A stretch of DNA of 5,673 bases from Cyclobacteriaceae bacterium (GTDB taxonomy: Bacteria > Bacteroidota > Bacteroidia > Cytophagales > Cyclobacteriaceae), in the NCBI GenBank assembly GCA_029880385.1, contig JAOUOM010000171.1:1-5673 (forward strand). Reading direction: 5' to 3'. Positions 1 through 5,673 of the stretch are shown here, piece after piece. The notes under the pieces were generated by a model. It searched no databases, was not told the DNA's origin, and saw only the letters and a program-made list of their open reading frames with translations. How positions within the stretch are numbered: the first letter of the stretch is position 1; the number at the start of each line of letters is the position of its first letter. The position numbers and the translations under genes are program-made.

Positions 1-420
1 AGCATCTACCCGATCAACCGTCCCGTCCACATTGATATCTTTATAGGCTGCACTTATTAAAAACGGCTTTGCCCCATCTGTAAACGTTGCCTGGCTTTGT
101 GTTCCCAATGTCGAATTAATATTCACACCATCGGTGAGACTGAAACCATTTTGTGTACGTATGGCAATGGATGCGGAGTTTTCTTCAGTGTCAAAAACAG
201 AAGCGGCTGTTCCGAGTAATACAGTCGTACCAGAAACAGTCCCCGTTATCAGGTCAGTCGCATCCGTACCAAAAGCTGCATCTGTAAAGTCCCCTACATT
301 GAAAAACTGTAGATCGTTGGCACTTAACGAACTATTCGCATCAAGTGCTTCTGAAAATGTGAGAACAAACTGATCTATTTTTCCGTCATCATTGTTATCC
401 TCGTATTTGAAATCAACAAT
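1..420 (-). repeat. Calcium-loop Ig-like module, C-terminal copy 2 and start of copy 3 (residues 1297-1436)
   Basis: Copy 2 (residues 1297-1416) has the loop DNNDDGKID (1304-1312) followed by QFVLTFSEALD and ends with DGAKPF. Copy 3 begins at 1417 with DINVDGTVD (1424-1432) and is cut by the window edge. The loops of copies 1, 2 and 3 start at residues 1186, 1304 and 1424, a period of 118-120. The array therefore continues beyond the window. Confidence 0.65.
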
Positions 421-3400
421 TTGTGGTGCTGCTTCATCTATTGGGGTAACACTCGCATTATCCGCAGCATTATTTCCATTCACATCCTGTATGGATAGGG
501 AGCCGGAATTTGCTGCAGCATAGGCTACCGTGGTAACCGCTGTACCAACCGTATATCCGGATATTTCCAACGTGACATATTTATCTGCATCCGAAGCATC
601 CAGTGTATTCCCAACATTTGTACTGGCTACTGTCGAAACAAGGGAAGCGGATCCTGCACCCAACGTAAAATCCCCAGCCTCTACGGTGGTTTCATCAATT
701 TCCCCATCCAGCTCAATGACGATTTCATCCACCACTCCATCGGCATCTGTATCGAAAAAATAGGCGTTTTGCAGGGTAGGCTGTCCACCTGTACCGGTAA
801 GGTTAAGGTCAAATGGGCTTTCGTCCCCATCACTGCTCGTAATCGATGTTCCAAAATCACCAGGCAAGACACCTGTAGTCGTTGGTGTAAAACGAACGGT
901 GAAATTATCTGACGCCCCGGGGGCCAATGTCGTCTGTGTCGGTTGTCCCTGTATGGAATAATTCGTACCATCCGACAACGTCAATGTTGTTGATAACGCA
1001 GTAAGATCGGCAAAACCAACGTTGGTGATCGTAAATGGCTGATCTGTACTGGAAGAAGTGGCTTGTGTGCCAAAATCAAAGGCCGCACCCCCACTCACCA
1101 GCGTGGTACCGGATGCTGTAATTTCAATCTCGCCAGTCGTGGCTGCCGTAGAAGTAAATGCTGTTGACGCAACAAAATTGGAAACTGCGCCAGCAGTCAG
1201 GGCAAACCCATTTAATGTACCTGAATTTGAATTTGAAGATTCATCGGCAATCGTCGTTATATCAAGTCCGGCAACGCTATTATCCAATTCCGGTGCACCG
1301 GTATTAAAATCATAATACGCCACAAGATTCACTTCTGCTGTCGGATTGCTCAGGCGACTTGCTGCGTTTTGCCGGATTTCCGAATCTGATCGTACATCAT
1401 TCCATATCCTTACTTCATCGATTGTCCCATCAAACCCGTCACCGGTTCCTGAAGTTAACCCAATCCTAACCGGAAGATCCGCAGATCTCACTGTACCACC
1501 AAACGCTCCGGTGACCACCTTTTCCCCATTCACAAACAAATCGATGTTTGTCCCATTCTTAATGGCAGCCACGTGCATCCATGTATTGGCCACGAGAGGT
1601 GTTGTGGTGGTCGTTATCCAATTATCCGAATCATCCACTCCCTGAAGGTACAAGGCCAAATCGCCCCCATTTGTATAAAACAAATACGAAGTATTGTCAT
1701 CAAGATCCGCAGCACCAAGCCCATCATATTTAGCTACGATTGCCTGATCACCCACTAAATCATCCAAATTAATCCATGCTTCGAGCGTGAACGTCGCATC
1801 CAGGTCTAAACTATTCGCATCGGGAATTTCCAGAAAGTCATCTGTGCCATCAAAATCCAGAGCATTCTCCACACTCCAAAGGGTAGCCGTATTGGCTACA
1901 GCACTATAAGCCTCCCCGTCACTTACTTTGAAAGTAAACGCAGTGAAGTTATGTGATGTCTGGGCGGTGTATTTTAATCTGCCCGCATCCAGGTCAAAAC
2001 GGGAAATGATCGCATTGGCACTAAGGGATTCCGCATCATTGGTTCCATTATCATTGCTATCCAAAAACAATGTACCTGACCCGGGCAATGTCACCACCTC
2101 TACCTGCTCAAGTACTTCACCTGTATTTCCTGCAGTAATTGCAAAATCAGCTGTCGTAAATGTCAAAAGGGTACCAATGCCCGTCGCTTGGGTAAAATCC
2201 AAAGTAGTCGCCACTACATTGGCCTCCAGCGTAAATACAGAAGTGAAATCTGCTAAGGTAAACGGTCCTCCAGTAGTTGTCCAGTTGGCCGCATTATTTA
2301 CCAGTCTATTTAAACCCGACACTGTTGACGTCTGAACCCCGGAATAATAACTGTCATTGACGGTACCTAAATTGATCGCTGTTTTGCCTTCAATCAGGGT
2401 GCCGGGCAACTGGGTTGTATTTGCATCCGGAACCGTTAGTATATATCCTCCTGAATTTGAATTGATCGCACTTATAAAGTGACTGGCCAAAGAACCATCT
2501 CCCTGATATGCCAATATCTGATCACCAAGTGTACTATTTAAATTAAATGTCCCAAACGTTGAAACAAGGCTCCCAGCAGTGGTACCATCTGATTTTTGCG
2601 TAACAACAAGACCCGTTGGATTAAAATAAAGAATGTCCCCCGCAGCTACGGTTTTGGTCGCTGTATAGGTCAAAATACCCTCACCCGTACGCAATGCCAA
2701 ACCAGTCCATGCTTTATCCGTAAAATTGATTTCACTACCGGCCTCAATGGATTTTAGCAATACAACTGCAAAATTGTCAGTCGTAGGGTTAATACTTACA
2801 AACGCCAGGTCACCGGCTGTCAAGGAGGTAGGATTGGATCCGATACCGGTCAGGTCAAATGTATAAGGATTTTCATCCGGGTCATCGTTTGCTATTGATA
2901 TAGTGGCCGTTTTAATTCCGGATGTAGTGGGGGTAAATGTGACCGTAAAAGTAGTAGGACTGCCCTGTATTACCGGACTTGACGTACTGGTCTCATTCAC
3001 ACTAAACATTGCGGCATCTGGCCCACTTATCGTTATTTTGGGGGTACCTGTAAGGCTCAAATCACCCAATAATGTTTCGATCGTGAAGGTAATAGCCGAA
3101 GAAGAAGTGCTAATGCCCTGAAATCCGAAATCATAAACGCCTGTACCGTCCACTAAGTCCGTAGTTCCCTGCCTCACATTAATTTCCGATGGTGTATCAT
3201 AGGTGAAAGCATTGATCGTGGCTGTCGCCGCTGCATTGCCCAATCCATCCTGATAGGACAGCACAATGTCATAAACTTCCCCATCCACCAGTTTATCGTT
3301 CGGCTCACTTCCTGCCAAGATTGTCATACCAGGTGCAGATGAATTATCCGACAAATTTTCACCAGTAAACAAGCCGGTATATTGCTGCGCATTCGTTACA

Positions 3401-4308
3401 TCCAATGTTAGCACGTGCGGATCATTGGGGTCTCCCCCGTCCACTACCTCGGTGAATGTGATGGTGACGGAAGTAGCCGTGGCAAGTTCCGGAAGGGTAA
3501 AGTCAAAATCCAGGTTATGATCATCTGTACCTGTTGGTGCTGCAAGCGTGGGGGTTTGCGTAGTTCTATCCAGCGTAAATACCTGATCGCCTGTCTTTCC
3601 ACTCGCTACTATAATAGTAGACCCGTCAATTACATTATCCCCTGTTGTCACAAAATCCAACCGAATGGTCCCGTCTCCCGTTCCGGTAGAGACCGACACA
3701 TCTATTGCGCTACCCAGGGTAGCTGAAGGGCCAAAAACCGACACAGACGCACCCGTAATTGTCCCGGTGCTTGTAACGGAAAAATCCGTATCTTCCACAT
3801 CACTAACGTCTTCACTAAACGTAACGGTAAAAATGACTGAACCGGCATTGGTGGGATCTGCTTCCCCGGTCTTTCGATTGATTGATGATACGACAGGAGC
3901 TGCTTCATCATTGATTTGGGTAGGAGTACTTCCGTCAGCCAGCTCGATGCCATTAGCAACACTTAAAATAGAATTTTGATTAAATTGATTATAGGTAATA
4001 GTCACGGCAGGACCGGCAGTGCCGGTCACACCACTAACATCGAAAGTATAGCTCGTAACATTGAGAACGGTACTAAAATCAATCGTTGGCCCTGTAATGA
4101 CAATACCACCTGTTATTGAAATCGCGTCAAAAGGCTGACCTGGGCCGTTCAGATCAATAAAATCAACTGCTTCACTAAAATCCAGCCGGAGTTGGTCGAT
4201 GTTGCCATCCGCATTTTGATCCAGCCAGGTGGCATCGAACGTTGGTACCTGAGCCATTGCTCCAAAAACAATAAACAGGGATATAAAAAAGGAGTAAGAT
4301 CGTTTCAT
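1..4308 (-). CDS. Giant secreted multidomain adhesin-like protein (LamG, choice-of-anchor D and Ig-like modules), C-terminus beyond window
   Basis: Seen: one uninterrupted frame of 1436 codons running off the left edge. ATG at 4308 is the only possible start, because an in-frame TAA (4323-4321) lies five codons upstream. Residues 1-19 form a signal peptide: MKR, a hydrophobic stretch, then AMA before Q20. The modules that follow are a calcium-loop Ig-like unit (21-138), two Ig/Fn3-like units (139-247, 250-374), choice-of-anchor D (375-490), a 'TAGDLAFV' domain (497-676), a cadherin/CSPG-like unit (697-810), LamG (816-1004), a second choice-of-anchor D (1060-1174) and tandem calcium-loop units from 1177 to the edge. 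The visible protein has no cysteine and is rich in Thr, Ser, Asp and Gly. Known: such mosaics in Bacteroidota are exported surface or matrix proteins, often through type IX secretion. Inferred: adhesion, carbohydrate binding or a structural surface role. No catalytic module is recognised. The spacer suggests its own promoter. Confidence 0.93.
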   Translation of the reverse strand, partial: MKRSYSFFISLFIVFGAMAQVPTFDATWLDQNADGNIDQLRLDFSEAVDFIDLNGPGQPFDAISITGGIVITGPTIDFSTVLNVTSYTFDVSGVTGTAGPAVTITYNQFNQNSILSVANGIELADGSTPTQINDEAAPVVSSINRKTGEADPTNAGSVIFTVTFSEDVSDVEDTDFSVTSTGTITGASVSVFGPSATLGSAIDVSVSTGTGDGTIRLDFVTTGDNVIDGSTIIVASGKTGDQVFTLDRTTQTPTLAAPTGTDDHNLDFDFTLPELATATSVTITFTEVVDGGDPNDPHVLTLDVTNAQQYTGLFTGENLSDNSSAPGMTILAGSEPNDKLVDGEVYDIVLSYQDGLGNAAATATINAFTYDTPSEINVRQGTTDLVDGTGVYDFGFQGISTSSSAITFTIETLLGDLSLTGTPKITISGPDAAMFSVNETSTSSPVIQGSPTTFTVTFTPTTSGIKTATISIANDDPDENPYTFDLTGIGSNPTSLTAGDLAFVSINPTTDNFAVVLLKSIEAGSEINFTDKAWTGLALRTGEGILTYTATKTVAAGDILYFNPTGLVVTQKSDGTTAGSLVSTFGTFNLNSTLGDQILAYQGDGSLASHFISAINSNSGGYILTVPDANTTQLPGTLIEGKTAINLGTVNDSYYSGVQTSTVSGLNRLVNNAANWTTTGGPFTLADFTSVFTLEANVVATTLDFTQATGIGTLLTFTTADFAITAGNTGEVLEQVEVVTLPGSGTLFLDSNDNGTNDAESLSANAIISRFDLDAGRLKYTAQTSHNFTAFTFKVSDGEAYSAVANTATLWSVENALDFDGTDDFLEIPDANSLDLDATFTLEAWINLDDLVGDQAIVAKYDGLGAADLDDNTSYLFYTNGGDLALYLQGVDDSDNWITTTTTPLVANTWMHVAAIKNGTNIDLFVNGEKVVTGAFGGTVRSADLPVRIGLTSGTGDGFDGTIDEVRIWNDVRSDSEIRQNAASRLSNPTAEVNLVAYYDFNTGAPELDNSVAGLDITTIADESSNSNSGTLNGFALTAGAVSNFVASTAFTSTAATTGEIEITASGTTLVSGGAAFDFGTQATSSSTDQPFTITNVGFADLTALSTTLTLSDGTNYSIQGQPTQTTLAPGASDNFTVRFTPTTTGVLPGDFGTSITSSDGDESPFDLNLTGTGGQPTLQNAYFFDTDADGVVDEIVIELDGEIDETTVEAGDFTLGAGSASLVSTVASTNVGNTLDASDADKYVTLEISGYTVGTAVTTVAYAAANSGSLSIQDVNGNNAADNASVTPIDEAAPQIVDFKYEDNNDDGKIDQFVLTFSEALDANSSLSANDLQFFNVGDFTDAAFGTDATDLITGTVSGTTVLLGTAASVFDTEENSASIAIRTQNGFSLTDGVNINSTLGTQSQATFTDGAKPFLISAAYKDINVDGTVDRVDA
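421..780 (-). repeat. Calcium-loop Ig-like module, C-terminal copy 1 (residues 1177-1296)
   Basis: The module has DTDADGVVDE at 1186-1195, then EIVIELDGEIDETTVEAGDF (1195-1214), a likely strand, turn and strand. It closes with DEAAP, which leads directly into the next copy. It is exactly 120 residues long if the boundary is set after DEAAPQ. The FSEA motif of the other copies is replaced by LDGEID, so this copy is the more divergent. Confidence 0.65.
787..1131 (-). repeat. Choice-of-anchor D type module, copy 2 (residues 1060-1174)
   Basis: It follows the same plan as the copy about 685 residues earlier: EIEITASG, FDFGTQ, FTITNVGFADL, FTVRFTPTTTGV, then SSDGDESPFDLNLTGTG. The ends and the F-T-V-x-F-T-P-T-T-x-G core are conserved, while the centre is divergent. 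This suggests an old duplication or separate acquisition rather than a recent copy. It links the LamG domain to the C-terminal calcium-loop array. Confidence 0.75.
1297..1863 (-). other. LamG / concanavalin-A-like domain of the giant protein (residues 816-1004)
   Basis: Classic Laminin_G_3-type landmarks appear in order: ALDFDGTDDFLEIPD (816-830), FTLEAWINLDD (840-850), NTWMHVAAIKNGTNIDLFVNG (908-928, around the central sheet), IGLTSG, then DGTIDEVRIWNDVRSDSEI (960-978) and a closing AYYDFNTG. The fold is a beta-sandwich that often binds carbohydrate or protein ligands with calcium help. No glycosidase catalytic motif was seen. This is the most confidently identified single domain in the window. 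Confidence 0.85.
2839..3186 (-). repeat. Choice-of-anchor D type module, copy 1 (residues 375-490)
   Basis: The segment starts EINVRQG, contains YDFGFQG, LSLTGTPKITISGPDAAMFS and a central FTVTFTPTTSGIKTATISI, and ends with ANDDPDENPYTFDLTGIG. This is the recognisable pattern of choice-of-anchor D (ASPM/SPD-2/Hydin-like) Ig-fold domains of secreted bacterial proteins. Despite its name, it is common in the middle of such proteins and does not by itself show how the protein is anchored. Confidence 0.75.
3895..4248 (-). repeat. Calcium-loop Ig-like module, N-terminal copy (residues 21-138)
   Basis: This is the first module of the mature giant protein. It opens with an acidic loop DQNADGNID (residues 30-38) of the D-x-N/D-x-D-G-x-x-D type seen in EF-hand and dockerin-like calcium sites, followed by LRLDFSEAVD. 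It ends with DEAAP, the same boundary seen at the end of the first C-terminal copy. Its length of about 118 residues matches the C-terminal copies. Calcium binding is inferred from the loop only. Confidence 0.6.
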
Positions 4309-4352
4309 AAGATTCGCGGTTTATCGCCAACTATGTCTGTTATCAAAATATA
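4309..4352 (-). promoter_or_regulatory. Possible promoter and leader of the giant gene
   Basis: On the minus strand TATATTTTG (4352-4344) resembles the Bacteroidota -7 element TAnnTTTG but has one extra T. A start site near 4337 would give a leader of about 30 bases. No clear -33 TTTG was found at the expected distance. The bases before the ATG (GCGAATCTT) contain no Shine-Dalgarno sequence, which is normal for this phylum. The likely upstream terminator makes a promoter here plausible. Confidence 0.25.
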
Positions 4353-4353
4353 C

Positions 4354-4372
4354 ATATTATCCGTGATAATAT
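4354..4372. promoter_or_regulatory. Perfect 8-bp inverted repeat in the intergenic spacer (possible operator)
   Basis: ATATTATC (4354-4361), the spacer CGT, then GATAATAT (4365-4372) form a perfect 8+3+8 palindrome in the 98-bp gap between the two genes. It lies downstream of the T-run of the candidate terminator and about 46-64 bases upstream of the giant gene's ATG. The core TTATC also occurs as direct copies at 4321-4325 and 4340-4344. The symmetry would suit a dimeric regulator. The arms are almost all A/T, so chance is a serious alternative. Confidence 0.3.
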
Positions 4373-4385
4373 TTTTTAAAAAAAA

Positions 4386-4434
4386 CGGAATGATCAGGCA
4401 GTACACCTACCTGTATAATTCTCCCGAATCATTC
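4386..4434 (-). terminator. Probable intrinsic terminator of the propeller gene
   Basis: On the minus strand CAGGTAG (4413-4407, including the TAG stop) can pair with CTGCCTG (4401-4395) around a five-base loop, with one G-U pair. Directly abutting, GAATGAT (4434-4428) can pair with ATCATTC (4394-4388), leaving a 14-base bulge on the 5' side. Two bases later comes a run of eight T (4385-4378). In plus-strand RNA the wobble pair would be a C-A mismatch, so the structure favours minus-strand transcripts. The large bulge and modest stem are why confidence is only moderate. Confidence 0.45.
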
Positions 4435-5673
4435 ATTTTCATTAATCCAATCATGCTCTGGCTACTCCCAAAATCGAAAGTTGCGCCAATTAATAACGAG
4501 CCGGTTGGCAAACTAAGAACGACCTCCCCCACATCATTTCCTGCCACCAGTCCATAGTTTCTTTCCGTTATTGGGTCTGCATATCCGGTTTGTCCTGTCT
4601 TCACCAAAAGAATTTCCCCGTTTTTGCTACGCAATACAGGATCGATTTGCTCATCCGTTACCAAAAAAGATGGATACCGACCAACTATTACCAGATCATT
4701 TGTATAGGTAGTGGTAACCGAACGCCCCTCGCGGTTAAGCCCGTATTTTGATGGAACGATGGCCCGGAAAATAAGACTTCCATAACGACTTAAGCCCATG
4801 ACAAAGGGTTGGGAATCCGTTCCGAATGAACTTGTCCCTGTTATCACATAGCCGCCGGGGATTTCGATTACGTCATGGGCCACTTCATTAGAAGCACTAT
4901 TTCCGTTAAGGGAAATACCATATTCTTTTGCGCTAATTTGTGATGTCCCCAACGAATTGAATACCATCATCCCTACATTCTTTCCTGTCTCTCCCCCGAT
5001 GCTTCCTACATGGCTGGTGCTACCGATAATGGCCAGTTCTCCCCCTGACAACTCAAACACAGCAATGGCTTCGTCATCCGAACCGCCATACCCATAGGAT
5101 TTACGCCAAATGGTAGTATCCGCATTAAAATCCCTTTTGGAAATGAAATATTGAAATTGCGCATTTTGCGTTGCATCATTTGGCTCCCTTCGGTCAGTTT
5201 TACCTACAATTACCACCTGGTTATCAGATGTAAGTGTGATATCTTTTCCTATCAATTGATACCCGGGGGCGGCAAGTGTATCCCACTTTAGGACGGAAAA
5301 ATCGTTGTCTATATGGAGCCAGAATATCTTTTTTTCCTGAGGCTGCCCTCCTACAATATCCGCATAGGAACCCACCACCAGATATCCGCTGGCAATTTCT
5401 TTTATGCTCTCCGGGTATTCTTCCGTCTGATATTCCAAACTATCCGGATATATATAGGAATTCATACTAATAACGGTGGATTGTATTTCATTACCAAAGG
5501 AATCAGCTTCAACCAGGTAGACGTTGGCATCAGCATCGAGGTTGGAAAGCTTCTGATCACCTAATAATACCACATGATTGCTTGCAATCAAGATCATATC
5601 TTTTAGACTTTGCGAACCTGATGAGCCATAGTATTTAACAAAAATATCGGCTGGATTTGGATTATTTTCATCT
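4407..5673 (-). CDS. Probable surface lipoprotein with a seven-bladed beta-propeller, 5' end beyond window
   Basis: Seen: the frame is open to the right edge and ends with TAG at 4409-4407, giving 421 visible residues. An internal ATG at 5597 is unlikely to be the start, because 25 in-frame codons before it already carry repeat sequence (IFVKYYGSSGS). Seven units of 52-65 residues each have a hydrophobic strand ending in h-h/T-G (LLG, VVG, IVG, IIG, ITG, IVG, LIG; glycines at visible residues 38, 101, 157, 217, 279, 331 and 396), usually followed by a strand and a D/N-x-x-G turn. YGGSDDEA between units 3 and 4 matches the N-terminal YYGSSGSQS. Inferred: a closed seven-blade propeller in which the N-terminal strand completes the last blade. 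The leading DENNPNPAD resembles the linker just after a lipoprotein cysteine, so the true start is probably 20-30 codons beyond the edge. The signal peptide and lipobox themselves are not visible. Binding partner unknown; no enzyme motif seen. Confidence 0.88.
   Translation of the reverse strand, partial: DENNPNPADIFVKYYGSSGSQSLKDMILIASNHVVLLGDQKLSNLDADANVYLVEADSFGNEIQSTVISMNSYIYPDSLEYQTEEYPESIKEIASGYLVVGSYADIVGGQPQEKKIFWLHIDNDFSVLKWDTLAAPGYQLIGKDITLTSDNQVVIVGKTDRREPNDATQNAQFQYFISKRDFNADTTIWRKSYGYGGSDDEAIAVFELSGGELAIIGSTSHVGSIGGETGKNVGMMVFNSLGTSQISAKEYGISLNGNSASNEVAHDVIEIPGGYVITGTSSFGTDSQPFVMGLSRYGSLIFRAIVPSKYGLNREGRSVTTTYTNDLVIVGRYPSFLVTDEQIDPVLRSKNGEILLVKTGQTGYADPITERNYGLVAGNDVGEVVLSLPTGSLLIGATFDFGSSQSMIGLMKMNDSGELYR

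Noticed and set aside
681..971. Short minus-strand frames at 681-971 and 3702-3962 as separate genes
   Set aside because: They overlap the giant gene out of frame on the same strand. The in-frame translation there gives recognisable Ig-like and choice-of-anchor D modules, so these are alternate-frame shadows.
1220..2465. Similar CTGAATTTGAATT strings near 1220 and 2450 as a DNA repeat or mobile-element end
   Set aside because: They encode short Ser/Asn/Gly linkers (SNSNSG-like) in the giant protein and have no flanking duplications or inverted partner, so they are coding low complexity.
134..3979. Many plus-strand open frames of 61-135 codons opposite the giant gene
   Set aside because: They lie antisense to a continuous 1436-codon frame with clear domains. 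Their translations are low-complexity Ser/Val/Pro/Thr strings mirroring GGT/GAT/ACA-rich coding on the other strand, and none has a recognisable domain.
4192..4557. Plus-strand 121-codon frame spanning the spacer
   Set aside because: It overlaps the start of one real gene and the end of the other in antisense. It crosses an A/T-only tract and shows no domain or convincing start signal.
5276..5564. Two overlapping plus-strand frames opposite the propeller gene
   Set aside because: Both are antisense to well-formed propeller repeats and have no recognisable features.
4407..5597. ATG at 5597 as the true start of the propeller gene
   Set aside because: The frame is open for 25 more codons to the window edge, and those codons already encode the first repeat strand. 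The residues after the ATG are a propeller strand rather than a signal peptide.
1..5673. CRISPR array, tRNA, insertion sequence, toxin-antitoxin or phage defence module
   Set aside because: I saw no regular direct repeats with spacers, no tRNA-like cloverleaf, no transposase or terminal inverted repeats, and almost all bases are accounted for by two long coding frames.

Overview
The window looks like a chromosomal segment from a member of the Bacteroidota, probably a free-living Cytophagales- or Flavobacteriia-type bacterium. Four things suggest this. The encoded proteins are secreted, Ser/Thr/Asp/Gly-rich and modular, using choice-of-anchor D, LamG and Ig-like domains in a combination common in that phylum. 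One protein is a probable propeller lipoprotein whose Asp/Asn/Pro-rich N-terminus resembles the region just after a Bacteroidota lipobox. The start site lacks a convincing Shine-Dalgarno sequence. The spacer is strongly AT-rich. I see no tRNA, rRNA, CRISPR array, insertion sequence or phage gene.

Layout: both real genes lie on the minus strand, so the window reads right to left. From the right edge to 4407 is a gene whose 5' end is cut off. It encodes at least 421 residues that divide into seven repeats of about 60 residues, best read as a seven-bladed beta-propeller. A 98-bp AT-rich spacer (4309-4406) follows. It carries a likely terminator overlapping the upstream stop codon, a perfect 8-bp inverted repeat and a possible promoter. 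From 4308 to the left edge runs one uninterrupted reading frame of 1436 codons with no stop. It has a clear signal peptide and is followed by a mosaic of extracellular modules. Its C-terminus lies outside the window. I checked this frame codon by codon across its whole visible length. All plus-strand open frames, and the two short minus-strand frames inside this gene, are shadows.

Domain order in the giant protein (approximate residues): signal peptide 1-19; calcium-loop Ig-like module 21-138; Ig-like module 139-247; Ig/Fn3-like module 250-374; choice-of-anchor D module 375-490; a 'TAGDLAFV' domain 497-676; cadherin/CSPG-like module 697-810; LamG (concanavalin-A-like) domain 816-1004; second choice-of-anchor D module 1060-1174; two tandem 120-residue calcium-loop modules at 1177-1416; and the start of a third at 1417. 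This is the build of a cell-surface or secreted adhesin or matrix protein. A C-terminal type IX secretion sorting domain or gliding-motility type anchor would be expected beyond the left edge, but it is not visible.

The two genes are neighbours in the same orientation and both appear to encode envelope or extracellular proteins. The terminator-like structure and possible promoter between them suggest separate transcription units. I see no evidence in the window for a defined new system. The most unusual points are the mosaic architecture with the same calcium-loop module at both ends, and the inverted repeat in the spacer.
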